From IMG/VR virus record IMGVR_UViG_3300042691_008455, positions 1 through 32,804 of that record: a stretch of 32,804 nt of DNA; one strand, given 5' to 3'. Position 1 is the first letter of the stretch. Every line of letters begins with the position of its first letter. Of the stretch, positions 16,056-22,954 are shown piece by piece. The notes beneath the pieces are model-generated. The model was given only the letters and a program-made list of their open reading frames with translations. It ran no database searches and was not told where the DNA came from. The position numbers and the translations under genes were made by a program. The stretch comes from a virus.

Positions 16056-16939
16056 CCATAAATCCTTTCAATCTGTTCTCTCAAACCGTTCACACGATCA
16101 TATTGGTGAACGATGCAGTATGATTTACCTTCAATAGTCTTTACAACACCATCTTCAATGACAGGTTGGTTGTCTTCATAGATTTCTTGATACTTAGAAG
16201 GATCGTTCATGAACATCTGACCAAGGTCACCTTTACCAGATTCAACAGCACCAATAGTTGTACCAAGCTGAATAGCCCAAGCATCATTATTATTGGTGAA
16301 GAGAGTATCAAAAGAGAAAGGTGGTTGGTTGATGATAAAATTAAAGACGGCCTGATCGACAATAGGAATAGGTCGATTAACACTAAGATGAAAGATGAAA
16401 GAAAGAAGACCTTTTACAGTTTCAAATTCACCTGCAAGAACACCAACATTATAGATAAGATTATCTTTAAGTTTATTATGGAAGAAAGGACCGAAAGCTT
16501 CGAGTAAGTTCTGATTACCCCAAGGCTCGTTCTTATAACGCATACCCTCTGAAGAAGCTACAAGCAAAGGTCCCATCATATTGTCTTCAAGCCAATCAGA
16601 AGGGTTGGTCTGAAACACAACATCACGAACATCTGTAGTGATCACATTGCTATATTCGTCTGAGTTGAGTTGATTGAGATAGTTCCAGAGATAGAAGAAA
16701 CGTTCGACATGAGGAGCATTGTTGGTTGGTGCAGTCACATCACCATCAGCGTTCACACGACCATAAAGAGAAAGCGTCACACCTTCTTCATTCAATTTAT
16801 CAATCGTGGCCTTCTTGAGGTTGGTGCCGACGATGACAATATCACCAGTAAAACCAGATTTCTTGATTGAGTTGACCCAATACTTCAACTGGTCCCATGT
16901 ATAGTTACTCGCACCACCAATAATCAAATCTTTTTTCAT
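16052..16939 (-). CDS. putative glycosyltransferase (DVRD motif)
   Basis: A 295-residue protein of GT-A-like architecture. It has an N-terminal nucleotide-binding pattern (DLIIGGASNYTWDQLKYWVNSIKKS with GDIVIVG), then the strand-end motif VITTDVRDVVFQTNPSDWL, where D-x-R-D takes the place of a DxD. A Gly/Asp-rich acceptor region containing IYNVGVLAGEFETVKGLL and a C-terminal VHQYDRVNGLR follow. This pattern occurs in uncharacterised phage and bacterial glycosyltransferases that act on oligosaccharides. The donor is unknown. It lies 1 nt from the FkbM-like gene and overlaps the methyltransferase-like gene. Confidence 0.62.
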   Translation of the reverse strand: MKKDLIIGGASNYTWDQLKYWVNSIKKSGFTGDIVIVGTNLKKATIDKLNEEGVTLSLYGRVNADGDVTAPTNNAPHVERFFYLWNYLNQLNSDEYSNVITTDVRDVVFQTNPSDWLEDNMMGPLLVASSEGMRYKNEPWGNQNLLEAFGPFFHNKLKDNLIYNVGVLAGEFETVKGLLSFIFHLSVNRPIPIVDQAVFNFIINQPPFSFDTLFTNNNDAWAIQLGTTIGAVESGKGDLGQMFMNDPSKYQEIYEDNQPVIEDGVVKTIEGKSYCIVHQYDRVNGLREQIERIYG

Positions 16940-16940
16940 A

Positions 16941-17648
16941 TCAATTCACTTTCACATAGAAGTCGTCCCAACGTGAGATTGGTTCAAACTTGCGCTGATA
17001 ACCATACTTAGTCAACAATTCATGAAGCTTATCCCGCATCGTAAAATTATGTTCAACTGTAATAAGCTTCACATCATACTTATTGTTCTTCTGGAAGAAC
17101 GCATTAAGTATCCCGTATTCACTACCTTCTGTATCGACCGAAAGATAATCAATAGTCTCTGGCGCATTGGCTTTCTCCAGCAAATCGTAGAGAGAAATCG
17201 TATTGACCTTAATGACCTCAGACTTCTTTCTTTCTTCATTAAATTCATCATTACCGAAACCTTTGATCGTTGCAAGATCGGCGGCATCGGTTTTCAAAAA
17301 TTCTAGTGTCTGACCAGTTTCAGTGAAGACACAATCGTGCGAAATAAAAGCACTGCGGTTCTTAGCAAGGTCTTCATGCCATGTTGGATTTGGTTCTGCG
17401 AGAATACCTTTCCAATCAAATTCTTTTTCAAGAGCATAGGTATTGCTGCTTGTCTTACCGTCAGTAGCACCAAATTCAACAAAGAAACCACCAGCTTTTG
17501 ATTTGGTTTCCCATAAAGCCCAAACATCTTGATAGTTCTGTGCTTCAGAATGATGAGCGTGTTGTAAACAGAAACCAATAAACTGAAACAGTTCTTCTTT
17601 ACGAATTGGTTCTTCTTTGATTGAATAGATTAGTTGACCGAGATCCAT
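16941..17648 (-). CDS. FkbM-family methyltransferase
   Basis: A 235-residue SAM methyltransferase of the FkbM family. Signatures are GGFFVEFGATDGKTSSNT (motif I), WKGILAEPNPTWHEDL (acidic loop after strand 2), IDYLSVDTEGSEYGIL (the conserved D-x-E-G-x-E) and the C-terminal VEHNF segment. The family O-methylates hydroxyls on macrolides and on surface sugars; in sugar cassettes it commonly methylates an oligosaccharide residue. It lies 3 nt after the GT-2 gene stop and 1 nt before the next glycosyltransferase. Methylation of a glycan made by these enzymes is the inferred role. Confidence 0.85.
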   Translation of the reverse strand: MDLGQLIYSIKEEPIRKEELFQFIGFCLQHAHHSEAQNYQDVWALWETKSKAGGFFVEFGATDGKTSSNTYALEKEFDWKGILAEPNPTWHEDLAKNRSAFISHDCVFTETGQTLEFLKTDAADLATIKGFGNDEFNEERKKSEVIKVNTISLYDLLEKANAPETIDYLSVDTEGSEYGILNAFFQKNNKYDVKLITVEHNFTMRDKLHELLTKYGYQRKFEPISRWDDFYVKVN

Positions 17649-17651
17649 AAT

Positions 17652-18416
17652 TTAGTCCTTTATCCAAGGGAATTTATCACCGTAAATAGTCTTCATTGCT
17701 TCGTTACCTTGATCGAAGAATGTTGAGGTAACGGAGTTTGGATTACCATCCAAACGATAGCAGAGTGTGTGCTTACCGTTGGTGTCGTATTTAGCATAGT
17801 CTTTTACATTGTAGAAGAAGTGACGATCACCACCCCAACCGTGGTGCCAGAATTGTGAAGTCTTGATTAGAAACTCACGGCGAAACGCAAATGAAGATGT
17901 ATCAATTAGAAAGTGTTCTTCTTTACCATATGTGAAGTAGATTGGCCATTTACCAAGACTTTCACAGTTATCATCACAGAGATAGTTCTTGTCTTTATCA
18001 TAGACTTTGCGAAGTGAGAAGGCAAAGTCATTACCTTCTTCTAAAGTCTTGACAAGAGTTTCTACATGGTTTGTATCATACCAGTTATCATCATCTAGTA
18101 AGAAGATATAGTCATGATCGACAAGATGAGCGAAAGCCGCATAGACACGATGACCATAGAAGCCTTGAGCGCCATGACCTGTATTGAAAGGAATGTTTGT
18201 AATATTGATAGTGTGGTTTTTTGGAGAATCAAACTGAAGTTGCTTTAATCTCTCCCAATGTTCCATACCATCACAAACAATCAGATGTTCGACATTCTCA
18301 TATGTCTGTGCATCGACGCTTGCGATAGCATCTTTGAGCTTCTCAGATCCTACTGTAGGGGTAATTACGATAGCCTTCTTAGGCCGAGGGGGTTCAATTA
18401 CAAAGTTATATTTCAT
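17652..18416 (-). CDS. glycosyltransferase family 2-like
   Basis: A 254-residue GT-A transferase with an IVITPTVGSEKLKDAIASVDAQTYENVEHLIVCDG opening typical of GT2. The DxD-type motif YIFLLDDDNWYDTNHVETLV and a later FAFRREFLIKTSQFWHHGWGGDRHF acceptor-side block follow. The ORF can be extended upstream to a codon at 18470. I choose the ATG at 18416 because the extension overlaps the small membrane protein gene, whose TGA shares a base with this ATG (TGATG). The residue pattern MKYNFVIEPPRPKK then forms a natural N-terminus. Donor and acceptor are unknown. Confidence 0.8.
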   Translation of the reverse strand: MKYNFVIEPPRPKKAIVITPTVGSEKLKDAIASVDAQTYENVEHLIVCDGMEHWERLKQLQFDSPKNHTINITNIPFNTGHGAQGFYGHRVYAAFAHLVDHDYIFLLDDDNWYDTNHVETLVKTLEEGNDFAFSLRKVYDKDKNYLCDDNCESLGKWPIYFTYGKEEHFLIDTSSFAFRREFLIKTSQFWHHGWGGDRHFFYNVKDYAKYDTNGKHTLCYRLDGNPNSVTSTFFDQGNEAMKTIYGDKFPWIKD

Positions 18417-18565
18417 CACCAATGCCTTATCACACCTGCCACGATAAAGATATTCGTTATTATATAGCAAAGCACGATGGCGGTTCGAATGAGAGCAATC
18501 TTGTCTGCTTCTTTATCATTCTTGCCGTGTTTTTCACCAAGAGCTTTTGCCCATAATCTCCACAT
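18416..18565 (-). CDS. small single-pass membrane protein
   Basis: A 49-residue gene too short for most callers, reading MWRLWAKALGEKHGK-NDKEADKIALIRTAIVLCYIITNIFIVAGVIRHW. It has an amphipathic basic head, a hydrophobic segment of about 18 residues (TAIVLCYIITNIFIVAGV) and a short RHW tail. I recognise this layout (WxxWAKALGEK ... ADxxAxIRT ... IAGVIRHW) as recurring in small proteins of T4-like marine phages, with no known function. The stop overlaps the next ATG (TGATG). GGAG lies about 11 nt upstream of the ATG, a rather long spacing. A promoter-like -10 overlaps the start codon, so the gene may depend on read-through from upstream. Confidence 0.72.
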   Translation of the reverse strand: MWRLWAKALGEKHGKNDKEADKIALIRTAIVLCYIITNIFIVAGVIRHW

Positions 18566-18591
18566 TATAGCATTATCTCCAATAAAGTCAA
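18564..18591 (-). promoter_or_regulatory. candidate sigma70 promoter heading the sugar cassette
   Basis: TTGACT (18586-18591) and TATAAT (18564-18569) lie on the minus strand, 16 nt apart, directly after a GC-rich hairpin. Predicted initiation near 18557 falls inside the small membrane protein gene, so this promoter would serve the downstream glycosylation genes, not that small gene's own start. One -35 mismatch and the short spacer make it weaker than the others. Confidence 0.45.
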
Positions 18592-18612
18592 GAGGGGGAT
18601 TTCTCCCCCTCT
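18591..18612 (-). terminator. GC-rich hairpin after the DUF1127-like gene (terminator-like)
   Basis: An 8-bp perfect stem (AGAGGGGG with CCCCCTCT) encloses a 6-nt loop, 2 nt after the stop codon at 18615. The following sequence (TGACTTTATT) has only a weak T run. It could be a leaky terminator or an mRNA stabiliser separating the Hsp20 genes from the sugar cassette. Confidence 0.5.
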
Positions 18613-18614
18613 AC

Positions 18615-18809
18615 TTAGTCTTTCTTCAGAGCATCGTTTTTCAGAGCAGACATATGACTAACATATGGAATATCCATTCTTGTCATCTGTAGCTCTTCTA
18701 ACTCCTTATCAGTCAGTCGAGAAAGCTCGTATGCTGTACGATGAACATAGCGGGTTTTATCAAACATTCTCTGAAAGAAGTTTGTCATTTCGTCAATTAG
18801 AATGTACAC
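18615..18809 (-). CDS. DUF1127-like small protein
   Basis: A 64-residue protein whose core RTAYELSRLTDKELEELQMTRMDIPYVS matches the DUF1127 pattern (R-x-x-x-E-L-x-x-L-x-D-x-E-L-x-x-L-x-x-x-R-x-D-I). That family is abundant in alphaproteobacteria, where some members bind RNA or phosphate-related regulators, although the phage role is unknown. The start is a GTG at 18809 supported by AAGGA with 6-nt spacing; a downstream ATG at 18788 has no RBS. It follows Hsp20 by 2 nt and precedes a strong hairpin. Confidence 0.66.
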   Translation of the reverse strand: MYILIDEMTNFFQRMFDKTRYVHRTAYELSRLTDKELEELQMTRMDIPYVSHMSALKNDALKKD

Positions 18810-18811
18810 GA

Positions 18812-19294
18812 TTAGTCCTTTAGAAATTGTTTCTCCGACTTACCACCTTCGTTGATATTGATCTTCTGTGGCTTCTTATCTTCTGGGATAAAACGCTCAA
18901 GCATGATCTTCAACATACCATTAACAAGATCGGCGTTCTTTACAACAACCGTGTCGGCCAGTGTGAATTGTCTTGTGAAAGCACGGTCTGCAATACCCTT
19001 GAAGATATACTCTGAACCAGGATATGAAGACGATACTGTGTTACCCTTTACTGTAAGGGTACCTTCTTGCAGTTCAAGCTCAAGGTCTTGAGTACCAAAG
19101 CCCGCAACAGCAATTTCGATCACATACTTATTCTCATCAACCTTACGAATGTTATAAGGTGGATACGTTGGAATCTTAGGAAGGTTCTCTGTGATCTCAC
19201 CAATCTTTTTGAAAATTTGGTCGAAACCAATTGCATTCTTTGAGAGATCAGGAAAAGAGAATGGATCGAAATAAGGAACTTTATTGAGTGTCAT
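18812..19294 (-). CDS. small heat shock protein Hsp20 (IbpA-like)
   Basis: A 160-residue alpha-crystallin chaperone. The N-terminus (FDPFSFPDLSKNAIGFDQIF) is the usual flexible arm. The crystallin domain starts at YPPYNIRK and contains AGFGTQDLELELQEGTLTVKG and the FTRQFTLADTV strand region. A C-terminal KPQKININ carries the I-x-I oligomerisation motif. The proteins form oligomers that hold denaturing proteins without ATP. Phage Hsp20 genes are common in marine T4-like phages. I use the ATG at 19294 with AGGAG 7 nt upstream; the longer ORF to 19348 would begin inside the tRNA terminator. It lies directly after a self-contained tRNA unit. Confidence 0.88.
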   Translation of the reverse strand: MTLNKVPYFDPFSFPDLSKNAIGFDQIFKKIGEITENLPKIPTYPPYNIRKVDENKYVIEIAVAGFGTQDLELELQEGTLTVKGNTVSSSYPGSEYIFKGIADRAFTRQFTLADTVVVKNADLVNGMLKIMLERFIPEDKKPQKININEGGKSEKQFLKD

Positions 19295-19325
19295 GTTTAA
19301 CTCCTTTGTAAGCAAGTTAGGTTTA

Positions 19326-19353
19326 TGAAAAACTCTTCCATTAGGCAAGAGTT
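19326..19353 (-). terminator. rho-independent terminator abutting the tRNA-Met
   Basis: On the minus strand AACTCTT and AAGAGTT form a 7-bp stem with a 9-nt loop, followed immediately by T's (TTTTTC counting the stem end). The stem begins at the final A of the tRNA CCA, so it would end a tRNA-only transcript. The stem is AT-rich, so its strength is moderate. Confidence 0.5.
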
Positions 19354-19428
19354 GGTTGCGGAGGGCGGACTCGAACCGCCGTTTTCCAGCTTATGAGGCT
19401 AGCGAGATGACCTCTTCTCTACTCCACG
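19353..19428 (-). tRNA. tRNA-Met (anticodon CAT), initiator-like
   Basis: A full 76-nt cloverleaf with encoded CCA. The acceptor pairs CGTGGAG with CTCCGCA, with a C1-A72 mismatch as in bacterial initiator tRNA. The D stem is GAGA/TCTC, including the initiator-type A11-T24 pair. The anticodon stem is CTAGC/GCTGG with loop CTCATAA (anticodon CAT), and the T arm is GGCGG-TTCGAGT-CCGCC. The three G-C pairs (29-31/39-41) of canonical fMet tRNA are missing, so elongator or Ile2 (lysidine) identity is not fully excluded. It has its own promoter and terminator. Confidence 0.9.
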
Positions 19429-19434
19429 ATTGTA

Positions 19435-19463
19435 TTTATATCACCTTTGTGTCTTTTTGTCAA
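19435..19463 (-). promoter_or_regulatory. sigma70 promoter for the tRNA-Met
   Basis: TTGACA (19458-19463) and TATAAA (19435-19440) lie 17 nt apart on the minus strand. Predicted initiation is at about 19428, the first base of the mature tRNA. The -35 overlaps the TGA stop of the PAAR gene. The -10 region also reads TATAAATA, the T4 late-promoter box, so early and late recognition may coincide. Confidence 0.65.
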
Positions 19464-19789
19464 CCACCAGCAAAAACTGATGGTGATCCTTGGGCTACCG
19501 CCGTGCATATAGGTGGTACTCCTGCTGATATTAAAAGGTCGGCCACTCTACCAACACCTCTTGAATCCGAAAAAACCGTTGTGCTTCCAACGGCGATATA
19601 AGCAACGTGCATAGGTGATGCAGCACCAAAGCAATATTTTCCTATAGGTGCTTTATGTGGTGTATTCAAATCAAATTGTCTACTGACAGGTCGACCATTA
19701 ACAAACACACTACCAGATCCGGTTGATCTAAACATAGGAGTGCAGTGAGGAACGTCAGCATCACCTATTCTAGTTACAGGTCTACTCAT
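19460..19789 (-). CDS. PAAR-domain tail spike tip protein
   Basis: A 109-residue PAAR-repeat protein. PAAR proteins cap the central spike trimer of contractile tails (and T6SS VgrG), sharpening it for membrane piercing and binding a zinc ion near the tip. Visible features are MSRPVTRIGDADVPHCTPMF, repeated Gly/Pro-rich turns and HKAPIGKYCFGAASPMH. The candidate metal ligands are His and Cys: H15, C16, H45, C53, H61 and C95. The protein ends in Gly-Gly at a TGA that overlaps a promoter -35. It follows a beta-rich protein gene by a 4-nt overlap, grouping it with spike components. Confidence 0.85.
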   Translation of the reverse strand: MSRPVTRIGDADVPHCTPMFRSTGSGSVFVNGRPVSRQFDLNTPHKAPIGKYCFGAASPMHVAYIAVGSTTVFSDSRGVGRVADLLISAGVPPICTAVAQGSPSVFAGG

Positions 19790-20289
19790 GGATAAATTGA
19801 CCTCACATATGCGGCTGTCGAATATACATTTCTTACCACATCTCTACTAATCGACAAAGTATCATTAGAGACATTAGCATCTGAGTATTGAACTTCTAGT
19901 GTGTATGTAACATTAGCCCAGAATTTATTATCGGTGTTGAACTGATAGATTAATAAGTTATTTGTGTTTACCGTATTAGCATCTAATGAATACATATCTG
20001 TTGTGACAGGCGGATCCAACCAATAGTATGAGTTAAGAGTATTTGATCTAATCTTTGTATATATAACGTTATCGCTAAAACCTGTATTGCATGTTCCTGA
20101 GAAACGTATGACATGATTGCTTACGTTCACACTCACGTTACCAAAAGGTGTGTTAGAAGTAACCGTGACGTTTCTGACATCAGCATTAACTACAGAAACT
20201 CCATCGTTGGCCTGAACCCAAACTTCATCGCTAAAGTAGTCTCTAAAAGTTACTTCAGGTAATTGAGGTGGATATAATTCGGCTGTCAA
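19786..20289 (-). CDS. beta-rich putative virion protein
   Basis: A 167-residue protein made mostly of short Ser/Thr/Asn/Val-rich strands with regular hydrophobic alternation, such as VSVVNADVRNVTVTSN, VSVNVSNHVIRFSG and VTYTLEVQYSDANVSNDT. This fits an immunoglobulin-like or beta-sandwich virion domain. It lacks catalytic motifs, signal peptide and membrane segments. It is flanked by the PAAR tip and another beta-rich protein, both with 4-nt overlaps, so a baseplate or tail-tip role is inferred. I do not recognise the family. Confidence 0.62.
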   Translation of the reverse strand: MTAELYPPQLPEVTFRDYFSDEVWVQANDGVSVVNADVRNVTVTSNTPFGNVSVNVSNHVIRFSGTCNTGFSDNVIYTKIRSNTLNSYYWLDPPVTTDMYSLDANTVNTNNLLIYQFNTDNKFWANVTYTLEVQYSDANVSNDTLSISRDVVRNVYSTAAYVRSIYP

Positions 20290-20645
20290 GTTTCATCTCC
20301 TAATGGATGACAGAATCTTGGTGAATCTGGTATCTTTCTTTCTTTACGAAACTTCTCAACCAATTCTTTATGCTCAATATATCTAAGGTCATTTGTTTCT
20401 GGATTCAAATCAATACGAGGCGCAAGGTGTATGAGGTGCATCTTGGATTCTACCATCACTTCATCTGAACCTGTCATATTGATCTTCTTAGCATTGAAAG
20501 AGAGATCACCATTACAGTTGAAGTCAATGTTGTTCTGACCTTCAATCTTGATGTTATTATTTTCATCTACGAAGATAGTAAGCCCACCTTCGAACTCAAT
20601 CGCAGCGGGCTTAAAATCAACTTTTACGGATGTATAGTTCTTCAT
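20286..20645 (-). CDS. putative baseplate/spike beta-helix protein
   Basis: A 119-residue protein with short repeated strand segments of 8-12 residues (SVKVDFKPAAIEFEGGLTI, NNIKIEGQNNIDFNCNGDLSFNAKKINMTG, DEVMVESKMHLIHLAP). The periodicity resembles the triple-stranded beta-helix needle region of T4 gp5-type spikes. A helical C-terminus (IEHKELVEKFRKERKIPDSPRFCH) follows. It sits between dUTPase and the other spike-like genes. A hub or needle component is a plausible inference, not a recognised homology. Confidence 0.55.
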   Translation of the reverse strand: MKNYTSVKVDFKPAAIEFEGGLTIFVDENNNIKIEGQNNIDFNCNGDLSFNAKKINMTGSDEVMVESKMHLIHLAPRIDLNPETNDLRYIEHKELVEKFRKERKIPDSPRFCHPLGDET

Positions 20646-21211
20646 GCCGTCTTCTTTGGTCGACCTCTACCACGCTTGACTGGTTCTACTGGATCTGTCT
20701 TGATAACAACTACACCGGTTGAACCCATACCACCAACACGATCTGTTTTCTGACCAGGCTTCTCATTGATTTCATGAATAGCATATGTTAGCTTTTCAAC
20801 AAGTTCACCTTGAGCAAGACGATCACCAGGATTGATCCAAAGCCCATTTGTAGATTTGTTTGTCATGAGAAGAAAAAGTTCTTCGACATAATCAGAATCA
20901 ATTACACCTTCAGCATTGGCTAAAATTAGACCTTGCTTGAGTGAGAGACCTGATCTTGGATGGATTCTGACTGAATAGCCTTTGGGAATGTCCAGTATAA
21001 GCCCTGTAGGTACCAGAACGCGGTCACCTGGATTGATGTAGATACGGCCATTATGTAGAGGTCGCTCAAACTTGGCGTTCTGTTCATTGTAGCCGCTATA
21101 CACATTTTTACCTGCGTTTGAAAAAGCTAAGTCGAAACAAGCTGACTGTTTAGTTGCAAAGTCCGGAGCAACAACATCCGGATGAGTTTTATACACATTC
21201 AATCTTAACAT
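20642..21211 (-). CDS. dut: dUTP diphosphatase with AT-hook-like C-terminal tail
   Basis: This trimeric dUTPase hydrolyses dUTP to dUMP, preventing uracil incorporation and feeding dTMP synthesis. The five motifs are visible in order: I ACFDL (24-28), II PRSGLSLK (85-92), III around EGVIDSDYVEEL (101-112), IV GDRLAQG (129-135) and V RVGGMGSTG (158-166). The 189-residue length exceeds the roughly 150 typical of bacterial enzymes, partly through an insert (GYNEQNAKFERPLH) after motif I. A basic tail KRGRGRPKK (179-187) has the GRP core of an AT-hook. It overlaps the beta-rich gene by 4 nt and sits between virion genes, an unusual place for a nucleotide enzyme. Confidence 0.93.
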   Translation of the reverse strand: MLRLNVYKTHPDVVAPDFATKQSACFDLAFSNAGKNVYSGYNEQNAKFERPLHNGRIYINPGDRVLVPTGLILDIPKGYSVRIHPRSGLSLKQGLILANAEGVIDSDYVEELFLLMTNKSTNGLWINPGDRLAQGELVEKLTYAIHEINEKPGQKTDRVGGMGSTGVVVIKTDPVEPVKRGRGRPKKTA

Positions 21212-21227
21212 AATATACTCCCATTAT

Positions 21228-22550
21228 TTAACGTGAAATTTCTTCCCAATCCATAGAGGCATAGATATCTGCGCCGTTAGTATCTGCCGCAGCAGTTAGT
21301 GTAAGTTCAAAAGGTGTTGACGTAAGACCATTACGTTCTAGCTGGAACTTGAACAACGCTTCTTTTAAAATGTCAACTGGCGATGAACCTTGATTTGATC
21401 CGTTCAAGAATCCGCTAGCCATAACGCGGCCGCCAGCAAAACTCGTTCCTGAAATATTATACTCAACAGAACTATCATCACCGGCACTTACCCAGGTACC
21501 GCCTGTTGTTGTTCCATTTGTAACAACTCTCCAGTTATAGTTTGCGTTGTTTGTAATGGCCAAAATAGAAAGTGCTGTAAGAATAGCAATAGCATCTAGT
21601 CTATTTGGTGAAGTTTTTAATCTAATAGAAACTACAGGATAGTATGTTCCGGCTGTAGTGAGATCGCGAGGTGAACCTATCGCAGTTTCTATAGCTTGTT
21701 GAGCACCACGCAGTTCGTACCCGCCTTCAGAAATAACAGTTGAACATATCTGTTTCAATATACTATTACTTGTTGTAGTTCCTGTATTAAATATCTCATA
21801 TCTTATAGGTAGAGATGCTGTGGTTATATATGTTGATCTAATAAGATTTGAATGGTGAAATGAATGACAATGTATGAGTTGACCATCAATTACAAATCCA
21901 CATCTCACTGTACCGAGCCCAAGCCATTCAATATCTGTCCACAAGATTTGTGCTTTGCCTAGGTCTAAAGTTATCTGCGAAGGGCTTGTTGATGTATTAC
22001 CTAGAAGAGTATCTGAATTCCAATTAGCTTGATCAACTCTTGTTTCAACAACATTTCCAGAAACGGATGATCTTTCAACAAATGAAATTGTATTGCCTTC
22101 TTGTTCAAGATAGATACCGTTGTTTGCACCATAATAACCAATTCTTTGTGTGAGATTAGCTTTGGCTGGTTCCATAACGAATGTATTGAGAGTTAGAAGT
22201 GATTTACCTGGTTGATAAGAAAATACCTTGGTTGTTTCTCTTACTATATTAGCACTATTTGCGGTGCTAATTGTCAAGTTCATTACACCTTCATTTTGAA
22301 TGAATGTTACTGTGCTGTTTGTTGCTGCACTATTTGATGTAACCCAAAGACCGTTATCAGCAAATCTAAAAGAAGAATCAAAAAGAGTTAGCGGTGTAGA
22401 TACTCTTGATCTACCAAAAGCATCAACAGCAACGCCTGTAGGATTGGCAGGACCGACCCTGTTACCATACTGGTCAGCCAGCATGACCACTTCGAATAGT
22501 GTCTTCTCTTGTGGTAGATACTGGTGTGAGTCGATTCTAAACTGAGCCAT
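21228..22550 (-). CDS. virion structural protein
   Basis: A 440-residue protein rich in Ser, Thr, Asn, Gly and Ala with regular beta-strands and no catalytic or targeting motifs. Notable segments are RVGPANPTGVAVDAFGRSRVSTPLTLFDSSFRF near the N-terminus, GIYLEQEGNTISFVERSS, and a C-terminal repeat-like ISGTSFAGGRVMASGFLNGS. I recall the GRSRVSTPLTLFDSSFRF-type opening from structural proteins of marine T4-like phages and giant-phage particles, but the exact virion position is unknown; tail sheath-associated or capsid decoration are both possible. The ATG overlaps the RegA stop (TAATG). Confidence 0.72.
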   Translation of the reverse strand: MAQFRIDSHQYLPQEKTLFEVVMLADQYGNRVGPANPTGVAVDAFGRSRVSTPLTLFDSSFRFADNGLWVTSNSAATNSTVTFIQNEGVMNLTISTANSANIVRETTKVFSYQPGKSLLTLNTFVMEPAKANLTQRIGYYGANNGIYLEQEGNTISFVERSSVSGNVVETRVDQANWNSDTLLGNTSTSPSQITLDLGKAQILWTDIEWLGLGTVRCGFVIDGQLIHCHSFHHSNLIRSTYITTASLPIRYEIFNTGTTTSNSILKQICSTVISEGGYELRGAQQAIETAIGSPRDLTTAGTYYPVVSIRLKTSPNRLDAIAILTALSILAITNNANYNWRVVTNGTTTGGTWVSAGDDSSVEYNISGTSFAGGRVMASGFLNGSNQGSSPVDILKEALFKFQLERNGLTSTPFELTLTAAADTNGADIYASMDWEEISR

Positions 22551-22954
22551 TAATCTTCCCTACGTTTCTTGCCTATATTATATTTAGTGACAAGAATCCA
22601 GTCGTTCTTTTCTTTATGTGAAAGAACTTTTATCTGACTTAGAGATGCTACTGGATCACTGCTTTTCTTTGGATCAACCAGACCAAGAAGATTCCACTCG
22701 GCCAACAGGTTGACGATAGTGTGCAGGCGGGCCCGATCTTCGTCGGAGAAGTCAGATTTTTTTCCATCTAATAAGAATAATTGCTTAAAATGTACGATAT
22801 AATACTTACCCTGCTTATGCAAGATATGACATGATTGATATAGGGTGCGATCCTTCTTTGACGCAACCCCGATACGAGAAAGTGTTTCTCTTATCTTTAG
22901 GAAATCGTCAGGTTCTGGAAGCGTCACCTCTATGAGTTCGCTTAGATTTACCAT
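22550..22954 (-). CDS. regA: RegA translational repressor
   Basis: RegA binds AU-rich sequences over the start codons of early mRNAs, including its own and clamp-loader messages, to shut off their translation. The 134-residue protein matches T4 RegA along its length: LIEVTLPEPDDFLKIRETLSRIGVAS, the KDRTLYQSCHILHKQGKYYIVHFKQLF block, and a C-terminal NDWILVTKYNIGKK. It has a 10-12 residue insertion or extension relative to the 122-residue T4 protein. The start overlaps gp62 by 47 nt, as in T4 order (44-62-regA). In T4 the next gene is 43; here a virion gene follows. Confidence 0.93.
   Translation of the reverse strand: MVNLSELIEVTLPEPDDFLKIRETLSRIGVASKKDRTLYQSCHILHKQGKYYIVHFKQLFLLDGKKSDFSDEDRARLHTIVNLLAEWNLLGLVDPKKSSDPVASLSQIKVLSHKEKNDWILVTKYNIGKKRRED
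22581..22587 (-). promoter_or_regulatory. possible late promoter box (CTAAATA)
   Basis: The minus-strand heptamer CTAAATA followed by TAATA lies in the regA 3' end, about 30 nt upstream of the virion gene ATG. It resembles the T4/cyanophage late box (TATAAATA or CTAAATA). Position fits a late promoter for structural genes, but the match is short and coding (VTKYNIG). Confidence 0.28.

Noticed and set aside
18475-18500. GGTTCGAAT T-loop-like sequence suggesting another tRNA
   Set aside because: No acceptor, D or anticodon stems around it; it is inside the small membrane protein gene.
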